This document shows, piece after piece, positions 34,141 through 47,864 of a DNA stretch of 64,000 nucleotides (the stretch's first letter is position 1; each line of letters begins with the position of its first letter). Both the position numbers and the translations under genes were made by a program. The stretch spans positions 957,192,097-957,256,096 of the forward strand of contig OY728121.1 of assembly GCA_963277665.1 (NCBI GenBank), read 5' to 3'. Below the pieces are notes generated by a model. The model was not told the origin of the DNA, searched no databases, and worked only from the letters and a program-made list of their open reading frames with translations. The DNA is from Viscum album (lineage: Eukaryota > Streptophyta > Magnoliopsida > Santalales > Viscaceae).

Positions 34141-35560
34141 TAGAAATTGTGCCCCATAAATTTTATTCTCTTATAAAACATTTGGGGATTTGGTTCCCTC
34201 ATCACATTTTCAGATTGCCTTATAGAATCATCAACCTTATGGGTTTTCCTTAAAATATTAACTGGGTGAATCATTATATTCTACAAAAATTGCTTTTAAT
34301 GGTAAATAATATTAACTAAGAGTTCTTCACAAGAATTAATCTCTTCTAATTGAACTACTTCATGGGTCAACAAATGTGATGAATCTGACACACATTTCCT
34401 TTCATATTAAAACACGAAATATGTTGCGTTCCTATGATAATAATTGTAAAAACTCCACTCAATAAGAAATGATCAAAATTTATCTAGAATTTCATATTTA
34501 CCAAAGAACCAAGGACATAGATTCCCCTTTTTACAATTAAAAATCACTATTCTTTATAGGAACATATATAAATACATGATCGCATACCTCTAAAGAAAGA
34601 TCTTTCCTCTGGTTATCCACATAAATTTTTGTCCTTCCATGCGAAAGTATCCTATATTTCCAAATAATATAAAATTTATCTAGCATTTACTATAACAACT
34701 ATGGTCCCAGAAACATTGTTTCTTCTACATCAACCTAAAATATTGGTACCTGACACCGCTTTCTATATAATGACTCAAATGGTTACATCTATATACTATA
34801 ATAAAAACTATTATTATAAGAAAACAAAACCAATAAAAAATGTCGATGCCATATTATATGGTTATAAATTGAACAATAATGAAAAATATATTTAATCGGA
34901 TGAATTATCATCCCAGTATATCCGTCATATTGTGGATGAAAAGCCATACTAAAATTTATTTCAGTTTCCAATGACTTCAGAAGTACATTCCAAAAATTTT
35001 ATGTGATCCTAGTATCATAGACTAATACAATAGAGGTAAGAAGTACATTTAATCTAATTATCTTATATATATAGTTGATAATCCTAATATAATTACATTT
35101 TGTCTAGAATGGGGAGTAAATAAGAATATTTAGTTAATTGATCAACAATATCTCAAATCACATTTTTTCCTCCATATTTCCTGGGAAATACAACAATGAA
35201 ATCAATGAATATATTTTAACATTTCTACTCCAGAACTTGAAAAAGAGGAATCATACACTATTAAATTTCATAATAATTTATCCATCTGAAAAGTCAAAAA
35301 CATCATAGTTAAGTCAGAAGTATCACTATCTATTCCACCCACCAGTAAAACACTAGAATGTCTCCATAAATAGTAGTACTTCATTAATAAATGGATAATG
35401 GATAACAATGATATTCATTCAAAAAATAATTCCTCAACTAGAAATCACAAATCACACATAATATTTTCCCAAATCAAAAAACACCATTATCATTAATATT
35501 AAAATTAGGCAACTTACCCTTCTTATCAGTGTCTACTTTTTCTTACAAAGATTTGTGCTC
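34141..35560 (-). pseudogene. Integrase and chromodomain end of element E
   Basis: On the minus strand the core reads METEINFSMAFHPQYDGYTG then HFLLVLFSYNNSFYYSI (34971-34789), matching the integrase stretch L-N-F-S-T-A-F-H-P-Q-T-D-G-Q-T-E. The DDE glutamate region is altered (YTGMI where relatives have QTERT). Further down, KCVSDSSHLLTHEVVQLEEI and NSCEELLVNI (34400-34310) match the linker after the L-R-K-Y block, and MGHNFYKG ends next to the purine tract. Many stops. The W-rich chromodomain core itself is too worn to read. Confidence 0.8.
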
Positions 35561-37124
35561 TTTCATATCCCACATAATTATTTTTGAAATAGTAAACTAT
35601 ACTAAAATGTAAAAAATAGATTTTTTCCATGAATTAATATATTTTAGACCCAAAGTAATCATATCATTATCAAAATCTACAAGATCCAAATGTTTCATTG
35701 TTAATGCAGTATTACTTTTTTGACTCAAAGAATCATCCACTATGTTTTATTTTTAAGTATGTTAATGAATCGTGAAATCATAGTCCTTGACTTGTTCTAG
35801 CCATATTGCCTTTCTCATTTTCAATTCTTTCTGAGTGGATATATAATTGAAACATTTTTTATTAGTATATATTTCACAATTTACTCCATAGAAGTGCTGG
35901 CTGAAAATTTTTAAAGTAAAAAACTAGAATATCTATTTACATATTCTGAATAGGGTATTTTAACACATGAGATTTCAACTAAAATAAAGCATATGAAATT
36001 ACATGATTATTATATATTAGTAAACAACTAAGTCGTTTCAATGATTCATCACTTTATATAAATGATTATCCATTTCTTAAATCCTTGGGCCAAAGATGTA
36101 GCATTTTTCAATCTTCTATACTGTTCCAAAAATCAATCCTCGAATTATTCTTCCCAATTTAATTTAAATTCATTTTGAGTTAACATAGTGAGAGGGATAG
36201 AAAACTGAGCACTATTTTCAACAAACTACTTGTCGTAACCCACTAATCCAAGAACACTATGAATCTATATGATATTTCTTCTCCTTGTTCATTCTTTAAA
36301 ATACTATTATTTTAACAGGGTTTACAATTATTCCTTATTTAGATACAATATGACTAAGGAAAGAATTTTTTAATCAATATTTACACTTTCTAAATTTCCA
36401 ATATAAATTCTTTTCATTTATTGATTTCAAAAATATCCTTAGGTGTCTGTCATATTCCTATTTAATATAAGAATATACAAAAATGATTTCAATAAAAAAC
36501 CCAAAAACATGTCCAAAAACTATGAAAAAATTTATTCTTAATGTTAACAAATATAGTTGGTGTATTAGATAACCAAAACAACATAACTACAAATTCATAG
36601 TTACCATTTCTCCTCTAAAACATATTATTTAGAATATCTTCCTCCGTCACTTTAAACTGATGGTACCCAACCCTCTAGTCAGAATTTAAATATTCTCCCT
36701 AGAATGATTCAAAGAAATCATAAATATAAGGAAAAGTATAATTGTTCATAATAGTGATGTAATTCATGGATATATTATCAATGAAAGGTCTCATTGAACT
36801 ATATTTTTTTTAAAAAAACAACAATGGATCACTACATAGTTATTTTCGTGGTTGGGTGAAAATATTATCTACAAAATCCTATAAGGGAATTTTCAATTAT
36901 AAATGATATACTTGAGCCATCCATTAAGGTAGTTTATAAATAGTCTTAGAATTTGGTATCAAATTAAAAAGTAAACTCAACCTCTCAATCAGGGATAAAT
37001 CTTTGAAAATAATCCATAAAAATCCATGTAATATTTTAATATAAGAACATTACTAATTTGAACATTTTCATTATTTTGAACAAAATATGTTTGGTAACAG
37101 TCACTAATAACTCTAACAAATTTC
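35561..37124 (-). pseudogene. Reverse transcriptase and RNase H of element E
   Basis: Minus-strand fragments: YSYIKEYDRHLRIFLKSINE with KNLYWKFRKCKY and FLSHIVSK, GIIVNPVKI (36480-36310) correspond to the RT C-terminal part after the Y/F-x-D-D block. CFNYISTQKELKMRKAIWLE then QVKDYDFTIH and VDDSLSQKSNTAL (35870-35700) correspond to the RNase H end. The catalytic RT block is not legible. Frameshifts and stops throughout. Confidence 0.8.
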
Positions 37125-38400
37125 CCACCTTCTTGGTATGTTAGAAAATGCATGAAATAATTGAATTCAACTTTCATGGCACTGAAATTTCTCTTTTAAT
37201 GATGAAATGAAATCCAATCTGTACCCAAAATAATATCAAATTTTACTATATCTAGTTCAAAAATTCTTATAGGACAGATAATCCTAATTATAATAATAGG
37301 AAAAATCTCATAATGAGTGGTTTCTTTAATAATTACACCTAAAGTATTTACAAAAAGATATGTCTTACTTTATAAATGTGATATAATTGATTTACATGAT
37401 AATTTCATTAAAACTAAAGAATGAAAAGAACCGGAGTCAAATTGGGTAGTATAATAATTTCAATAATCAAGTAACATACATATCACATATTGATTTGATA
37501 TATTAGAATCAACTTTATTAGTAGAGAATAAATTCAATACACAAGTTGGTTTCTAATCATGAAGATTTAAATCCTCCCAAAAAAACTTCAAACATACATT
37601 ATCATAATAAAACCAATCATTACAACTAAAACATATTACCATTTTATGTCTATAGGTTACCCCATTTCTTGGTTCTTATGTATTTTTTTCTTACATTCAT
37701 GGGCCATGTGTCCAATCATTCCATATCGGAAACACTTTCATGGGTTCATAAGACAATCCACACGGTTCTTTTTACCACACTTACCACGAGATAAGATCAT
37801 TATTTTCTTACCTAAATATTTCAATGTTGTTATCCCCATCATCTTTGATCATGTCCACTTATTAATTAAATCATAATGAGGAAAATAGGATTAAAAACAT
37901 CATTTAAACCATTTCTGCAACAAGATTTATTTCATATATTTTTAATTCTCACGTGGCCAAAGGTATATCCATTCATATTCAAACTACCTTAGGGACATAT
38001 TTATCAAGAAAAATATCCTTAAATATTTTCCATTAATGACATCAATATCATAATTCTCTCTAGTATTCTTAACAAAATACATGCACGAATCATACACACC
38101 TTCAAAATGAAGAATGAAAAGAGATACATTTTGAAATTTCAAATACCTCATGATATCAAATATCTTCTCCCGATCATTGATCCATCCTTTAGAAACCAAT
38201 TGGTCAGTTGATCCATGGAATGATGTTGAAAATTACCTCATGAAATTATCTACTATAGTCATGTTCCTTAATGGGTTATCAAGTTTCTCTCTTGAATTGA
38301 TACCACCACTATTTATAACTTATTTCAACTGATCCATCACTGTAACAAAATATTCAGTTCCATTTCCAAGAATCTTAGGATTCCTATTTGGAAGGATTGT
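37125..38400 (-). pseudogene. gag-zinc knuckle-protease of element E, unit 1
   Basis: Reading the minus strand: gag (GWINDREKIFDIMRYLKFQN then VSLFILHFEGVYDS, 38190-38060), a zinc-knuckle trace KCFRYGMIGHMAHECKKK (37750-37690, second Cys replaced by Tyr), and the protease FDSGSFHSLVLMKLSCKSI with FDIILGTDWISFHH (37440-37190). The D-S-G active site is intact here. This unit adjoins RT. It is a tandem copy of 38401-39790. Confidence 0.85.
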
Positions 38401-39790
38401 ACCTGGTAAGTTAGAAAAGGCATGAAATCATTCAATAAAAATTTCATACAACTGAAATATCTCTTATCATGATAAAATGAAATCCAATTAGTAACCAAAA
38501 TGATTTAAAACTCTTCTATGTCCATTTCAACATTATTTACCGAAAAGAAAATCCCAATGATAATAATATGAATATTTGCATAATCTGTGGTTTCATTAAT
38601 AACTCAACATGATGTTTTTATCAAAAGTTATATATTACTTTCGTGATGTGATATTATAAATTTTGTTGAAAATTTCTTAGAAATTAAAGAATGAAAAGAT
38701 CCGGATTCAAATATGGTATTGAAATATTTTGAATACACAAGTAACATACCTATCACCAAATAAATTGATTGATAAAAAATAAACTATAGTATTAGAGAAT
38801 TAAATCAATACACCATTTGGTTTCTGATCATGATGATTTCAATCCCGTGAAACTATCATCAAACACACATTATCATAATGAACCAAATCATTATAACTAA
38901 AACATCTTTCCATTGTATTAATATCAGTGAACCCATTTCATTATTATTAAGGATTTTTTTTCATACATTCAAGTGCTTTGTGTTAAAAAATTTCATATCA
39001 GTTACACTTTCATTAGTTCATAAGACATTCCTGAGGGTGATTTTTACCACACTTACCATGGGATGGGACATTTATTTTCGTACTGCTATTTTTTTGTCGT
39101 TTTCCCCATAATCTATGATCATGAACACTTCTTAATTTCATCATCATGAGGCACACAAAATTAAATAACATTATTTAAATCATTTCATAAAAAATTTCTC
39201 CTAGATTCTAAATTCTCATGTGTCCAATGCTATTTGTAGATGTGGTTTAAATCCTATGTAAACCCTATTAATTTTTCTTTCTGTGTCTCGAATTTAATCT
39301 AAAATATACCTATATAATATTTTGAATTCTTCTTGATATGAAGATATATAATATTTACCGTTTTCCCTAATTCTAGGAATTGTTTTCCATCCATATCTAT
39401 AAATCCTTAGGGAAAAATTTCTCATGAAAAATATCTTTTAATATTTCCTATTTCATGACATCATGGTCATTAATCTCTCTAGTTTTCTTAACCAAATAAG
39501 TCAATAAATCATCTACACCATCAAAATGTAGAATTAAAGGAGATTCCTTTTGACATTTTAAAAATCCTATGATATCAAATATCTTCTTTTGATCATTGAT
39601 CCATCCTTTAGAAACCAATGGGTTAGTTCATCCATGAATGATGGGGAATATTACCTAATGAAATTATCCACTATAGACATATTACTTCATGGTTTATCTA
39701 GATCCAATCTAGAATAGATACCACCACCATTTAAAACTTAGCTAAATAGAACTATCACTATATCAAATAACTCAGTTCCAATTCAAACCA
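38401..39790 (-). pseudogene. gag-zinc knuckle-protease of element E, unit 2
   Basis: A second, diverged copy of the previous segment in the same orientation and upstream of it. Matching blocks include ATCATTGATCCATCCTTTAG (38175 and 39593), CATAAGACAATCCAC/CATAAGACATTCCTG (37748 and 39019) and ACCACACTTACCA (37780 and 39048). Its protease reads FESGSFHSLISKKF, with the active D changed to E. It has about 150 extra bases near 39240-39400 compared with unit 1. Confidence 0.85.
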
Positions 39791-40020
39791 TCTCAAGATA
39801 CTGATTTGGAAGGATATTTTCAGCTCGGTGCCTTCTGAAAATAGATTACCTATTTTCTCTCTGGATAACCATTATAAATATACCTATTTTAGATGAGGAA
39901 ACATGGTAATATTAAAATGATATATCATTTTAACTTAGAAATAAGTTAAAATCATTCAATGAAAAGTAATTATCATAATTTGAACCTCTAAAGATCTCTG
40001 AATCGATCTATGATACAATA
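39791..40020 (-). other. Element E leader and primer-binding site
   Basis: Between gag and the 5' LTR. Near 40005-40018 the minus strand reads TTGTATCATAGATC, comparable with the initiator-methionine site TTGGTATCAGAGC. No coding signal. Confidence 0.45.
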
Positions 40021-40324
40021 AATAAGTACCCAAACATAAATTAAAAAATCATGAGTTTAATTCAATAATTTTACTTTATTTCACATTTTGGATCATATCA
40101 TATTTATAGTTTTAGATATTTTCTCCCCAAATTATACATAACAAAAAACCATATAACAGAAAGTATAGATATTCAATTAGTATCCCTTTTCTCTCCATAT
40201 AATATATTAAAAACAGAAGATGATATCTTTTCATGAAAAATCATCATAATTTCCAACATGAGTTTACATATTCCATTTCCCATCTATAAATTATATGAAT
40301 AAAATTTTAAAAATTTTGGATGAG
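40021..40324 (-). repeat. 5' LTR of element E, left fragment
   Basis: Aligns with 30250-30545 of the 3' LTR. Ends at ATGAG (40320-40324), the left copy of the target duplication of element D. Confidence 0.75.
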
Positions 40325-43300
40325 CATAAAAACACTGTATTAACGTACCTAGAAATTACTTCACTTTTAAGGAATAGTTAAACCATTATAAAATCAGAAT
40401 CCAAAGACCATATTAATTTAGTTCATATGGAAACACTTAACCATATAAATTGGAACATAAGTGAGCTATATTATCTCCCACATTATTTCTCATGACTAGA
40501 ACCCTTCTTATATACATCATATATATTACATATCTTCATAAACTAGGGATGGAAATAGAAAATGTGGTTTTCTCATATGGTCGGTAAGGATAAACAAGGG
40601 ACACATGTAAACATAAAAAATAACATAGGGGTATGAGAACATAATCATAACATTATATACACTGCATATCCATGATTTTAAACATGAATAATGGAATAAT
40701 ACACGGTAGTTCATAAGAAATCAATCATAAGAAAATAAAGAACATAATCCATGAAATAATTTCATTATAATAATACAAGGAATTTTGGTATTCCTAATCA
40801 TGTGATATCATTCCCTATAAGTCTATAAGAATTTCTAGAAAATATCTGGGCATTTCATGGGGACTATACCCACTATGTGGGACACAAAAACATCCAATTT
40901 CGTAGTCCTTTCTATATAAGGGATTGGGTTTCAATATCATATCTTAGTGGATTAGATTTACCTATTATCCTATAGTGTATTTAGTTACCCCATCTTCCAT
41001 ATTGACGGTTACAATAATTAAAGGGCGGGACATACCCCCATCCATAGTCGTAGTCCATTCCTGGTAAGGTATAGGGTTTCCACTTCATCCCATATTGTAT
41101 AAAGCCTTTATACTTGATTCCCATCATTATATAATGAGATATAAACCGTTACCTAATGAATGTTGGGGATATTTAGGTCCCCCCAATCTTATACTAAAAT
41201 CATTCATTTATTTTCCACAGGAACAAAAAACTTTCATCATATAATGACCCATAAAAAGAGGTGGGTTTTATAAATATATTATCAGAATCCCATGAAATGA
41301 AATTTGTTCAATAAATAGGTTATCATATCTTAACATGAGGAAAAATAAATCTTCCAGAATTATCTCATCAAAGTATTACCTATGAAATGAAGAAGGTTTC
41401 AAAAGAATATAACAAGTGGAAGAGAACATGTGGAATAAGAATCATTCCATACAATCATAAACCCTTAAATAAAGAATATGAATGGAACCATTGGATAATT
41501 TCCTACAAGGTAAAGGGTAAAATTAACATATGTTTTCTTAGATGGAAATTAACGTGGAAATATATTTTGAAAATATTTCTTGTGGAAAATATCCTTTCTT
41601 CTCTGAAAATGATTTTTAAAACATCGATCATGGGGAACATCATTGTATTTAAAAATACACTGAAATTTTTAAAGAAGTATTTAAATCATTTTGAAAACAT
41701 TATTTCATGAATTCTTATATAATAAGGTATAAAAAATTTGAAATACCATTTGATTAAAAACACTTTGAAATATTATAACGAAACCTTGAAAATAACAAAA
41801 AAATTATTTTCCATGAAAATTTTCAAAAGAATCTTGACAAAATTTTTATATATTTTTTGAAAATATTTTATATACATATAAATATCTAATGAAAATTATT
41901 TTAAATAAAATTTTTAGTAGAATTTTTTTTGAAAAAACATATTCTTTAAAAATATATTTGAAAACTTTTATATGAAGCACTAATATGAAAGAAATTTTTT
42001 TAATCCATTTTACTTGAAAACCAATTTAAAAAAATGAAAGACTATAATATTAAAAAATTCCCTAAAAATACAACCTTAAACATATAATTTAATATAGATG
42101 GAAATTACAGTCATGATGGCATGTATTTCCATACATGCAGATCAATCCTCTTGTACCTTAAATATTCATAAAACCGTCTTGATTGGAAAATGAAAACATG
42201 ATCACTTGTAAAACCATTTTTTAAAATGTAAAACATCGATAAAATTTTATTTTTAAATCATAGTTTAAAATAATAACCTTTTTCAAAACCTTTTTAGAAA
42301 TCATGGTTATGAAAGAACACTTATTTCTGACCAAATGGAGAAATAATGTTAGATTTTCAGAAAATTATTTATTTAATTATATTAAGTTGAAATTAGTGTC
42401 AACATGGTACCATTACATGGTAATAACAATCATATACATTGGTTAATAAAATTCATGAGAGTTATTTAGATATGGATCACATGATTTTATTATTGGAAGC
42501 ATAATCATAAACAATATTGATAAATGATGACATTGTAGCAAAAACGTTTACATTTTTGGTAACATAATTTCATGATGGAAAGAATAAAGTTAAATGAATA
42601 TTAAAATATCATGAAAATAAATTCATTCATGACATAACATGTCAAATGGATGTATATACATCTTATAGAAAAATATAGGTGTATAACATGGCTTCTGTCT
42701 CGATGAAGGTAAATTAAGATAAAGTTACTTTACTGATTTGGTAACTTTTGAAATGTAACCCACATGAAATAAATATCAGAAAATAGGTATTTAAATACCC
42801 ATAAAAATTTGTATAAGATTCATATAATACATCCCGGATTGGTATAAACAACATAGAAACGAAATTATTGGTGATTAATGGAATTATCTCATAAGAAAAA
42901 GTGAGATGAAATCCTCTTACCATTTGTCTTGACTGCCATCATACTCATTAAAACCATAGGTATATCAAATATACATTTATCATAAATATATCCTAGAAAA
43001 ATTCATATATATATATATATGTATTACCTTATATGGTTTTATTATGACATTATATTACCCTCTTATTAACAATTCTATGTTAAAGTTTCACTTTAGGTAA
43101 TATTCGGGTTGTTTTTCGCATGTGTTTTAATTTCTTTTAAATATTCACATTTTACATATATGATGATTTAAATAATTTAATAAAAGATATAAATATCATT
43201 TATATTCAATATATTGTAATTGTAATAATATATATAATATATAATTATTATATGGAATACAGTATTCATGGAGATAGTTGGCCATATGTATGAAAGAATG

Positions 43301-45437
43301 TTGCCTTCGTTTTATTGACGTATTGATGGAAAGAAAGAAAATGAAATATATGCATTTGTATATATGTATATATATATATTATAATTATAGTAGAATTATT
43401 ATTTCATATATGTCATATAATTTCACTAAACTAATCCTTAATCAATTCTCTTAATGTGTGAATGAATCTCATCGCTTTGAGGAGGTTGTAGTCCACACTT
43501 CCGGAAATGAAATATAAATATTTACAGATAACAAAATGTATAAAGGTATGAGTTATAAAATAATTATATAATAAAAAATAAAAAATAAAAATAGTATATT
43601 TTATATATAAAGATATTTTCCATCACAATGAATTACCAAGAATTGTGGTATAGGAAAAATGGAAAATCCTCATTTTATAAGGGGATAATTCATTCTACAT
43701 ATAAACAATATGTTAATTACCCATTAGATAGAAGTGTTTGCATGTTTTTTTTGAAAACCTAGCATAAAAAAACTCATTATATTTATGCAACTGGTTTTTT
43801 GGTATAACAATCTAATGAGGAGAGTTTATGGGGCGGAGAATGAAATTATGATAATGGAGATTGAGGAACAATGTTACCCCTTATTTGGGTAGCTCCTTTT
43901 GGTTTTCACAAAAGGCCTTCCTTGGATTTATTTTTTCCAAAAAGTATTATCCACGTAAAAAGTGTGGTATTTTTGGATGTGTATTGGGAAGATATTGGTT
44001 GAACCTAAGTGGTTTGAGGGATTTTAATAATTGGTAGATTTCATGGCCTTTTATAGGAGAGGGAGGGGATGCACCTGGTATTTTGGAAAACAAGGTAGTT
44101 AATCCCATGTATTTCCCTAACAAAAGTAATCAAAAACCAACCAATCTAAAAAATTTATGAATTGTGGACAAAATATTAATAAATAACGGTCTTTGGGAAT
44201 GTATATAGGCATTTTGGACATTATGATTAAGGTTTATTCCATTACTAAGCTTAATTGTACCTTAATCGCAATAATTAATTTTAACTAAATCAACTAATTT
44301 TCTTTCTAAAAGAATAAGTTGAACATATGATAAATTATAAATTTTTATTATTCAAAAATTTGAATCCATTTTTTCACTTTAAAAAATCATATGTTTAAAA
44401 ATTTATTTTAGATTAATCCCGCATATGGGAGAACATAACATGTTTTAAAAACAAGATCAAAAGTTTTCTATGTTTTTATATCAAATTTCAATGTGAAACT
44501 AGTTCCAATAACTATAATTTATTACTATAATAATTTTTTATATAATGTGAAATTGTGAAAAAATTAATATATAATGTATCACTATAAATAAGTTATATAG
44601 AAAATATTTTTGAAATTAAAATTCATTATTTTTCACTATTCATTAAAAAAAATGAAACCTCACAGAAAAATACAAAAATATTAACCTAATATAATTTTTA
44701 TGTTTCTAAATTAAAATGAAGTTTATTTTATCATATAAGATATATAAAAGTTCCAAAAAGTTTATTTAAAATTTTTTCACCAGAAAAATTTAGTAAAAGT
44801 GCATTTATTATATTATAGTATTTATGCATAAAATTGAGTTTTTCTTATTCTATTCCAACCGATTCTATTGTTTGAATACAAAAATTATTTTTTTGAATAT
44901 AATATATATTTATATATTACATTAATATCACTAAATAATTGTAATTAATTTAATTTATTTTGATATAAAATCATTGTGATCATAAAAATATTTTTTCTAT
45001 AAAATCTTTCCCATTATTTTTATTTGGAATAAATATTAATTTTAATTGAATTCAACCATATATTTTCATAATTTAAATGATAAAAATAATGAATTTAAGA
45101 TTTTAAAGCTAGTTTGTATCTTTATATAATAAATAACTATGTTTTAATAAAAAATATGTTTGGTTAAACTAGGTAAATCGTGTAATGCTTGTCAACGAAG
45201 AACGTCATTCTTGTGTGTAATGTAAGTTAATGATGGTGTTCCATGAAAATAAAGACAAATTTTTTGTTGTTTGTAGTGAATGATTTACTTTTCGTTTTTT
45301 ATAACTCAATACTTACATTTTCTTTAATAAAAAGTATACTATTTTCATTTTTTCATAAAATGAAAAATGAAAAATATATTATATTAATTTGAAAAAAAAT
45401 AAAAATATCTCTGGATTTTACATTTTACCCCTATAAA
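40325..45437 (-). repeat. 3' LTR of element D
   Basis: Aligns with 47865-52705: TTGATTCCCATCATTAT (41115 and 48660), AAAGTTACTTTACTGATTTG (42721) against AAAGTTACTTTACGGATTTG (50259), and the GAATCTCATCGCTTTGAGGA block at 43464. The right border near 45437 is approximate. The 107-codon plus-strand ORF at 41387-41710 is lysine-rich, has no partner in the other LTR and is taken as chance. Confidence 0.8.
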
Positions 45438-47850
45438 ATGAATTTATCTATGTAAATTATACTTATTTATCAAATGTTTAATAATTCATTGTTCATTCAC
45501 AGGAACCCTGATTGAAAAAATGAATATTAAATCTTCTTTTGAATATGGAATTTCTGAATCACAATAGTTACCCATAGTAACTCAGTACTATATTTCGATA
45601 ATGATGAAAATATGTTTGGAGAGAATTTTGGAAGAGGAGGAAAATCATATATACTAATATGGATTTATTGAGTTCATGGGTCACAAATATGTAAATGGTC
45701 AATGGATAGTTTAGGGCTTTAAAGTGATAAATCTATGATGATTTAAAAGGCCATTTGTTTGAAAAAAAATGAAGTATTAGGGAAATTTTTTATTTCTAGT
45801 TCATTTTGAAAATAATAAATATTTTACATAAAGATATATAAGTGTATGTTTTCAGAAAAACCTCACAATTTGTTATTCCTTGATCCAATTTACATATTTC
45901 TCCAAAAAGCGTGGTGGATTTTTCATTCTTTAAGTACAAATAGATCATGATATCCATGATATTCTATCCTTATTTTTATCTTTTTTCATCAAAAAAATTC
46001 TTAAAATAGGTTTTCGAATATATATAAATCCTATTGTGGTGAGATAATACCATAATCTCACAAACATCCTCTGAAGTGTAACATAATCCTTCCATATATC
46101 ACATTGTAACACATGGTTATCACATTCCAAACATGGGAATACCCTCATCATAAAACCTCTTGAAACACGTTAATAACATGAATTACCATAAATCTTATTT
46201 GAAAAAAAAAATTCTCCCTTCTTCGAACATATAATAGATCTATTACTTAGATGTGAAAAATATTTAGACGTTATACTTGATGAAATAGACCACATTGAAA
46301 ATAATTAGTTCCAGGGTAATCCACAGAGTCCAATTTACTTCTTCATATCCAACATATCTTTTTCCTAACATCATTACCCCAACGTCATGAATTAATAAAC
46401 AGTTACCTTCCATTAATAAAAATATCCCCTTTCTATGAAATCAATTTTCTATTACATCATCCTGATTAAATATGTCATTTTATATCCTTAATTAAAACAT
46501 ATAATGTGAAGACATATATAATTCATGATTCATATAACATAGTCTTTGAATTCCAATACATAAATACATCATTCGCTAAACATTATTCTTAAACAATTAC
46601 TCAAGATTCATCAACTCAGTCATTTATACCCATTTCCTATAACCTGATATATGAATAATATATTAATGTTTTTCAACATCAATGTAATACCACTTATTAT
46701 CTTTAATGTAAACAATACTGGAAGAACATCACATAACATTCACATGTCATCTGTGTTCTCTACATCGTCAGTGGAAAAACCATTACTTGTATGACACTAT
46801 TGATTCTCTTCGTGAGTCTTCCACATTGGAAATCGATTTTTATATTACCCAAAATTTAAAAATTTAATGTATTCATAAATTAATAATACCTTAGGGAGGC
46901 CAAAATTCCCATCCATTGCATTAATTGAATTTTTCATTTTCCATTTGTAGTTACTTGATTTCAAACCTTCTTTTCCATAGTTAAAATATCTTATTGTTCC
47001 TACAAGACATCCACTTGGGTGATAATTTGAAACAAAAATTCAATGAAATATTTCATTCATTAAACATTCATTACACAAAGGATATGAAATAATATTTCCT
47101 CTATGAACTTCATTACCTGAACTCTATGTGAACTCCTTATGTGTCTTCATTGGTGAGTCTGATATTTGGTTCTGCTACAAGTTCTTAATCACGTTCCTCA
47201 AAAATGATTAGAAATGATCACAACTTCCTTCACTCTAGTAATCTTACTATTTTAAATCTAATTAAAAAATATTCTATGCCATTAAACATTATCTCAGTTC
47301 CTTTTGGATCTTTTTATTAATTAAAACCTAAAAGCATAGTGTGAGAAATTCATAGAAAAATAGAAAACTACATAGTTATGAAAAATAAATTATAGGATTC
47401 CTAAATCATGGATCCTACATATTTAATCTATGACAACATAAGATTATCCAAGGTTATTAATAGTAAAATTATATTTAAATCCATCATGATTATTCATGAA
47501 TAGATTCTGAATTACTAGAGAATATCCATCGGGATTATCAAACCAAGTGTGCAATAGGACCCATTTTCATGTACCATGTTTCACCAAGTCAAGCCTGAAA
47601 TACCCTATATGAGTTGCTACTCCTAGGCACAATAATTCCAAATCCTCTTCCACTTTTAGTATCATTATAGGGATGTAATGCTATGAAACCACTCAATATA
47701 TCCTTTACAAAAATTTCGGGACTTTTTTATAAACATTAGCTCATCTTTAGACTTATCCTTAGAGATATCCCTTAACATAGAATTATATATATTCTTAAGG
47801 ATATCACTAAAGTTTTATCATCCTAGAATCCAAATTTTGACTAAACCATT
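45438..47850 (-). other. Interior of element D, no coding domain seen
   Basis: 2.4 kb between the LTRs. I looked for gag, zinc knuckle, protease, polymerase and integrase motifs on the minus strand and found none. The largest minus-strand ORF (45945-46151, 68 codons) has no family features. Next to the primer site the sequence TTGGTATCAGAGCAATGGTT is followed by TAGTCAAAATTTGGATTC, typical of Ty3/gypsy leaders. Confidence 0.6.
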
Positions 47851-47863
47851 GCTCTGATACCAA
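47851..47863 (-). other. Primer-binding site of element D (tRNA-iMet type)
   Basis: The minus strand reads TTGGTATCAGAGC, a perfect match to the standard plant initiator-methionine primer site, one base from the LTR end GGGTTGTTATA. It is the best-preserved such site in the window. Confidence 0.92.
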
Positions 47864-47864
47864 C

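Noticed and set aside
41387..41710. 107-codon lysine-rich plus-strand ORF
   Set aside because: Inside an LTR of element D, opposite to its direction of transcription and disrupted in the other LTR (48930-49250).
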